Source of the DNA: Oscillospiraceae bacterium | GTDB lineage: Bacteria > Bacillota_A > Clostridia > Oscillospirales > Ruminococcaceae | Length of the DNA stretch: 9,982 nt | Direction: 5' to 3' | NCBI GenBank assembly: GCA_017400025.1 | Contig: JAFQAF010000163.1 | Location: forward strand, 1-9,982 | Shown here: positions 6,775 to 9,982 of the stretch, in pieces | Position numbering within the stretch: position 1 is the first letter of the stretch | Layout: every line of letters begins with the position of its first letter | The notes under the pieces: generated by a model | Databases searched by the model: none | What the model was told of the DNA's origin: nothing | Seen by the model: the letters and a program-made list of their open reading frames with translations, nothing else | Program-made: the position numbers and the translations under genes

Positions 6775-7860
6775 ATGAGCGCAAAAGAAAAGAAAATCAC
6801 TACACTGGCTGAACTTATGGAACTGGGCAAAAAGAACGGCAGACTCACATCTGCACAGATCGGCCAGTTTCTGGAAGCTATGGATTTTGATGTGGAACAG
6901 GTGGACAAGTTCTACGAAAGCATAGAGCAGGCCGGGATTGATATTATTGACGACACTGTGGAGGAAGAGGAAGAAATCCTCACAGAAAACAATATTGAAA
7001 AATTTGAAAAATCCCTTGCCAGCGAAGGCGTAAGCATCGATGACCCTGTTAAAGTATATCTCAAAGAAATCGGTTCTTTCCCTCTGCTGTCTCTGGATGA
7101 AGAAATTGAACTGGCAGAAAAAATCCTGAAAGGCGATGCCAAGGCAAAGAAACGTCTGGCAGAAGCTAACCTGCGCCTGGTTGTTTCCATTGCCAAAAGA
7201 TATGTGGGCCGCGGTATGCTGTTCCTTGACCTTATCCAGGAAGGCAACCTTGGTCTTATCAAGGCTGTAGAGAAGTTTGACCATACAAAAGGCTTCAAGT
7301 TCTCCACATATGCCACATGGTGGATCCGCCAGGCTATCACACGTGCCATTGCAGACCAGGCCAGAACAATCCGTATCCCTGTTCATATGGTGGAAACCAT
7401 CAACAAGGTAAAGAAAGTTCAGTCCCAGCTGCTGCACAAAAACGGTCAGGAACCAAGCGTGGAAGAACTGGCTGCAGAACTGGATATGCCACAGGACAAA
7501 GTGCGTGAAATCCTGAAGGTTGCCCAGGAACCTATTTCCCTGGAAAGCCCTATCGGTGAAGAAGAAGACAGCCATCTGGGTGACTTTATCCCGGACTACG
7601 ATGCACCGGTACCGGAAGAAGCAGCAACACACACTCTGCTGAGAGAACAGCTGAACGAAGTGCTGGCTACACTTACTCCAAGAGAAGCAAAGGTGCTTTC
7701 ACTCCGTTTCGGTATTGAAGACGGCCGCCCAAGAACACTGGAAGAAGTAGGTAAGGAATTCAATGTTACCCGTGAACGTATCCGTCAGATTGAAGCCAAA
7801 GCCCTGCGCAAACTGCGCCACCCAAGCAGAAACAAAAAGCTGAAAGACTTCCTTGACTGA
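6775..7860 (+). CDS. rpoD: Primary RNA polymerase sigma factor RpoD (SigA)
   Basis: A 361-residue group 1 sigma-70 factor of typical Firmicute size, which directs RNA polymerase to housekeeping promoters. In order: a short region 1.1 (about 7-55) and acidic linker (EEEEE near 62-67); region 1.2 from [11 protein letters not shown] at 90; region 2 from [14 protein letters not shown] at 134, with the DNA-melting and -10 recognition helix [19 protein letters not shown] (W182, W183, Q186, T189); region 3; and region 4 with the -35 recognition helix [18 protein letters not shown] (R333, E334, R337, Q338). The ATG at 6775 follows GGAG (6764-6767) at 7 bases. It is translated from the dnaG transcript as in the classical macromolecular-synthesis operon, here with a dGTPase-like gene where E. 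coli has rpsU. No terminator hairpin follows the stop, so some readthrough into the Rrf2 gene is possible. Confidence 0.98.
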   Translation: MSAKEKKITTLAELMELGKKNGRLTSAQIGQFLEAMDFDVEQVDKFYESIEQAGIDIIDDTVEEEEEILTENNIEKFEKSLASEGVSIDDPVKVYLKEIGSFPLLSLDEEIELAEKILKGDAKAKKRLAEANLRLVVSIAKRYVGRGMLFLDLIQEGNLGLIKAVEKFDHTKGFKFSTYATWWIRQAITRAIADQARTIRIPVHMVETINKVKKVQSQLLHKNGQEPSVEELAAELDMPQDKVREILKVAQEPISLESPIGEEEDSHLGDFIPDYDAPVPEEAATHTLLREQLNEVLATLTPREAKVLSLRFGIEDGRPRTLEEVGKEFNVTRERIRQIEAKALRKLRHPSRNKKLKDFLD

Positions 7861-7867
7861 TTTGTCT

Positions 7868-7896
7868 TTGACATTTTTATTCCGATGGAGTAATAT
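7868..7896 (+). promoter_or_regulatory. Strong predicted sigma-A promoter of the Rrf2-family gene
   Basis: A perfect TTGACA (7868-7873) and TAATAT (7891-7896) are spaced by exactly 17 bp. It begins 8 bp after the rpoD stop. Transcription would start near 7903, giving a leader of about 39 nt. Confidence 0.72.
7877..7893. promoter_or_regulatory. Candidate operator inside the Rrf2 gene promoter
   Basis: TTATTCC (7877-7883) and GGAGTAA (7887-7893) form an inverted repeat with 6 of 7 matching positions and a 3-bp centre. It fills the promoter spacer and overlaps the -10 element. Many Rrf2 regulators repress their own gene by binding dyads at this position, so autoregulation is a plausible inference. 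I do not recognise it as a defined member of any known Rrf2 operator class. Confidence 0.4.
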
Positions 7897-7941
7897 ATTT
7901 ACAACAGCTTCACAGCCATTGAATAATTACAGGAGATAGTT

Positions 7942-8343
7942 ATGCATATTACACAGGAAACAGATTATGCAGTGCGAATAGTGTACTGCCTGGCAAATTC
8001 CCAGGGCAGAAAAGATGCCCGCACCATAAGCGAAGAGATGGGGGTTACTTTGCGCTTTTCTCTGAAAATACTGCACAAGCTGGTACAGGCTGATATTGTG
8101 AAGTCCTACAAAGGCTCAAAAGGCGGCTATGAACTGGCTGCCCCTGCGTCACAGGTAAATCTGAAGCAGGTTATTGAGGCTATAGAGGGCACTTACAAAC
8201 TGGCCAAATGTATAGACCCTGATTTCTGCTGTGAATGGAAGGATAAAATGGCCCCGGGGCTGTGCTCCTTCCGCAAAGAGTTTACCCGCATCAGCAAGTA
8301 TGTAAATGACGAACTGGAAAAAGTAACCTTTGACAAACTCTGA
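7942..8343 (+). CDS. Rrf2-family transcriptional regulator, likely Fe-S cluster or cysteine-based sensor
   Basis: A 133-residue winged helix-turn-helix DNA-binding protein of the Rrf2 family (relatives include IscR, NsrR, CymR and RirA). It opens with the family signature HITQETDYAVRIVYCLA. The recognition helix region is LRFSLKILHKLVQADIV (37-53), followed by the wing SYKGSKGGYELA (55-66). Possible cluster ligands lie at C90, C96, C97 and C108 in a CIDPDFCC...C arrangement; C16 is elsewhere. IscR spacing is C-X5-C-X5-C, so the third cysteine here is further away. The ATG at 7942 follows AGGAG (7931-7935) at 6 bases. It has a consensus promoter, a candidate operator and its own terminator. 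There is no cysteine desulfurase or Fe-S assembly gene beside it, so the sensed signal (iron-sulfur status, nitric oxide or sulfur supply) cannot be decided from context. Confidence 0.92.
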   Translation: MHITQETDYAVRIVYCLANSQGRKDARTISEEMGVTLRFSLKILHKLVQADIVKSYKGSKGGYELAAPASQVNLKQVIEAIEGTYKLAKCIDPDFCCEWKDKMAPGLCSFRKEFTRISKYVNDELEKVTFDKL

Positions 8344-8349
8344 TAAACT

Positions 8350-8375
8350 GCCGCCGTTTTTACGGCGGCTTTTTT
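8350..8375 (+). terminator. Intrinsic terminator after the Rrf2-family gene
   Basis: GCCGCCGT (8350-8357) pairs perfectly with ACGGCGGC (8362-8369) around a TTTT loop, followed by six T residues (8370-8375). It begins 7 bases after the stop codon. Confidence 0.95.
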
Positions 8376-8384
8376 ATTGTAAAA

Positions 8385-8411
8385 AACATATCGTATATGT
8401 TACTATATAAT
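8385..8411 (+). promoter_or_regulatory. Predicted promoter with an overlapping dyad, upstream of the exported-protein pair
   Basis: A perfect TATAAT lies at 8406-8411. Centred upstream is a perfect inverted repeat with 7-bp arms, AACATAT (8385-8391) and ATATGTT (8395-8401), separated by CGT. The -35 position at 17-bp spacing (8383-8388) reads AAAACA, matching only the last three consensus bases, and it overlaps the left arm. This fits a promoter that is repressed by, or depends on, a protein binding the dyad. The regulator is unknown. Confidence 0.5.
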
Positions 8412-8438
8412 AAAAGAGAGATGTGGAGGTAATGCCCT

Positions 8439-8915
8439 GTGAAAGAAAAACATATTGCCGGCAGGATATCGGCCGCTCTGGTGATTATTGTAGGCCTTTT
8501 GTCTTTTCCTTATGTCTGGTTTCATATAAAAGTGGATGAATTCATGGAACATGAGTTTGATATAAACGGAAATATTGAAATCAGAGTTTCAGCATATCAG
8601 AAAGCCACAGAAAAGGAACTGACAACACAGCGTGACAAAAATGTTATCATCTCCGCCCTTAAAAGAGAGGTGGAATACAGAGGACCGCTGTTTTACCGCC
8701 TTCCTTTCCAGATGAAAGGCCAACATGAAATATATGAGGTGTGGATAAGAGACTATACCAATGGGGGCCACTGGATTCTGTACATAGGCGATAATGAAGA
8801 GTACAGCTATCTGCTCTGCGGTGATGATTTCAATGCAGGCTTTGAAGTGAACGAAGACCTGATGGATATTCTGGACGAATATACCGAAAACGGTGAACCT
8901 GTATACAAGCAATAA
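8439..8915 (+). CDS. Hypothetical membrane-anchored exported protein, 158 residues
   Basis: I do not recognise a family. The start is GTG at 8439, chosen because GGAGGT (8425-8430) lies 8 bases before it and the predicted transmembrane segment follows at once; the ATG at 8432 is in another frame. The N-terminus is short and basic (MKEKHIAGR). One hydrophobic helix spans about residues 10-30 (SAALVIIVGLLSFPYVWF), and about 128 residues then form a mostly polar, acidic domain predicted to lie outside the membrane. That domain has alternating strand-like stretches (NIEIRVSAY, IYEVWIRDY, HWILYIGD) and one helix-like stretch (KNVIISALKREVEY), suggesting a small alpha/beta fold. It contains a single cysteine, C128, so no disulfide within the domain. 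It follows a terminator and its own promoter, and the next gene starts 26 bases after its stop, so the two are probably an operon. Function unknown. Confidence 0.75.
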   Translation: MKEKHIAGRISAALVIIVGLLSFPYVWFHIKVDEFMEHEFDINGNIEIRVSAYQKATEKELTTQRDKNVIISALKREVEYRGPLFYRLPFQMKGQHEIYEVWIRDYTNGGHWILYIGDNEEYSYLLCGDDFNAGFEVNEDLMDILDEYTENGEPVYKQ

Positions 8916-8941
8916 ACTTTACCGGATATATGGAGAGATAT

Positions 8942-9982
8942 ATGATGAAAAAATTGATGTCAATGCTGATTTTGTGCCGGCTTATGCTTTCCCTGGGGGG
9001 CTGCGGCGCAGAAGAAAATATGGTTGTCACACCAAACAGCTTCCCGCTGGAAACTGATTTTATAAACGGAACACTGGCAGAGAACGGGATTGATTTCACT
9101 GTGGAGGACAGCCGTGACTACAGCGACCTGGATGAAATTTTCAATTATATTTATATGATTGATAAGGAAGACCTTATATCCCGTGAATCTTTCGGCAGTC
9201 TTCATGTTATATGGGGGCCGGAATACGGAAATTACATAGAGATTGTTACTGCACCGGAAAAAGGAGACCGGGCTGGTGCACAGAAAATCGTAAAGACAGT
9301 CTGCAGCCTTTACGGCTCGCCGGATGGGGGCAAGGTTTCCCGGAAGCTGGCAAAGGATATGAAATCCGGGGAAAATCTTGAAAAAATTGAAAACGGCGGC
9401 TATAAATGGGAGTATGAGTTGAACGGGGTTTACTATTCTGCAACATTCAGCTACAAGGTGCATTTTGACGGCAGTGAAACAGTGTCCCTGGTAATCTTTT
9501 CTGCATCAGATGCCCTCCATAAAGACTATAGCGAAAAGGAACGGGCAGACCCGGACAGCACGCTGAATAAGCTGCAGCGTGAAAACCGGGAAAAATACCC
9601 GCTGCTCTACACAACAGATAAAACTGATTATCCGCCGCAGCCGGCTGATGATGAACTGATTTCCCTTCTTGCGCGGCACGGACTGGGTATCACTGCACGC
9701 ACGGCTGCAGTGTCAACTGTAAACGGGACTTATCTGACACAGTACACCCTGTGGAATGAAAACGGGGAAGAGCTTGGTACAGCAACTGTAAGGGACTACG
9801 TGTCCGGCAGGCGGATTTCCGTCAGCTACAATATAATGGAAACAGATTTCAATCTCCGGGAACACGCCATAGAAAACGCTGTGAAAACTGCCTGTGTGCT
9901 GTACGGCATACCGGAAAAAGCAGAGACAATTGCCTCCGGCACAGAGGTTGTGGTGCAGAGCTATGACTATACAAAAGACGGC
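8942..9982 (+). CDS. Hypothetical lipoprotein with two repeated domains (partial, runs off the right edge)
   Basis: The frame is open for 347 codons to the window edge with no stop. The N-terminus is a lipoprotein signal: MMKK, a hydrophobic core, then a lipobox LGGC with the lipidated cysteine at C21, followed by an acidic linker. An arginine (R13, CGG) interrupts the hydrophobic core, which is unusual. Two copies of one unit can be seen, about 197 residues apart: LAENGIDFTV (45-54) against LARHGLGITA (243-252), and VKTVCSLYGSP (117-127) against VKTACVLYGIP (314-324). No enzyme motif was seen. The start is ATG 8942, after GGAG (8932-8935) at 6 bases; an adjacent ATG at 8945 is also possible. 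It lies 26 bases after the preceding exported-protein gene. It is richer in CGG and GGG codons than the highly expressed genes to the left. Probably a surface or substrate-binding lipoprotein, but no function can be assigned. Confidence 0.8.
   Translation, partial: MMKKLMSMLILCRLMLSLGGCGAEENMVVTPNSFPLETDFINGTLAENGIDFTVEDSRDYSDLDEIFNYIYMIDKEDLISRESFGSLHVIWGPEYGNYIEIVTAPEKGDRAGAQKIVKTVCSLYGSPDGGKVSRKLAKDMKSGENLEKIENGGYKWEYELNGVYYSATFSYKVHFDGSETVSLVIFSASDALHKDYSEKERADPDSTLNKLQRENREKYPLLYTTDKTDYPPQPADDELISLLARHGLGITARTAAVSTVNGTYLTQYTLWNENGEELGTATVRDYVSGRRISVSYNIMETDFNLREHAIENAVKTACVLYGIPEKAETIASGTEVVVQSYDYTKDG

Noticed and set aside
6670..7632. Long open frame of 320 codons on the minus strand across dnaG-rpoD
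   Set aside because: It lies wholly antisense to well-conserved regions of two certain genes, has a Phe/Cys/His-rich composition typical of a reverse-strand shadow, and has no recognisable domain.
8432..8434. ATG just before the GTG start of the 158-residue exported protein
   Set aside because: It is in a different frame and does not lead into the membrane-segment-encoding frame.
1..9982. CRISPR arrays, insertion sequences, tRNA or rRNA genes, toxin-antitoxin or phage genes
   Set aside because: Looked for by eye on both strands: no spaced direct repeats, transposase motifs, cloverleaf-like sequence or phage-type genes were seen.

Overview
The window looks like a piece of chromosome from a low-to-mid GC Firmicute, most likely class Clostridia and possibly an Oscillospirales/Ruminococcaceae-type gut bacterium. 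The reasons are strong GGAGG-type ribosome binding sites, the gene order dGTPase-like HD hydrolase - dnaG - rpoD, an Rrf2 regulator of the clostridial type, short intergenic regions and U-tailed intrinsic terminators. The family-level placement is inference from general resemblance; only the phylum/class call is reasonably secure. Gene content is almost entirely housekeeping. No mobile element, CRISPR array, tRNA or rRNA was seen.

Layout. 1-687 (minus strand, cut by the window edge): N-terminal part of a YifB/ComM-type AAA+ ATPase, ending just after its Walker A motif. 691-931: divergent regulatory region with a 12-bp perfect palindrome and a good promoter for the next gene. 932-2638: phospho-sugar mutase (phosphoglucomutase/phosphomannomutase), followed by a strong terminator. 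2738-3081: a self-contained rpmE unit (promoter, structured leader, ribosomal protein L31, terminator). 3166-3783: YigZ/IMPACT-family protein. 3935-4936, 5010-6761 and 6775-7860: dGTPase-like HD phosphohydrolase, DNA primase DnaG and primary sigma factor RpoD, all on the plus strand. This is a version of the macromolecular-synthesis operon that couples nucleotide handling, replication priming and transcription initiation. 7942-8343: Rrf2-family regulator with its own consensus promoter and a terminator. 8439-8915 and 8942-9982 (cut by the right edge): two probably co-transcribed exported proteins of unknown function, a single-span membrane protein and a lipoprotein.

Working together: dgt, dnaG and rpoD probably share transcripts (a 13-bp gap between dnaG and rpoD, and no terminator between any of them). 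The sugar mutase, L31 and YigZ genes each look like independent units. The last two genes are the only part that is not recognisable housekeeping. The lipoprotein carries two copies of a roughly 197-residue unit, which I can see in the translation but cannot assign to a named family. I did not find a convincing new multi-gene system; the more interesting signals are the duplicated lipoprotein, several dyad-symmetric candidate operators and the rpmE leader hairpin.
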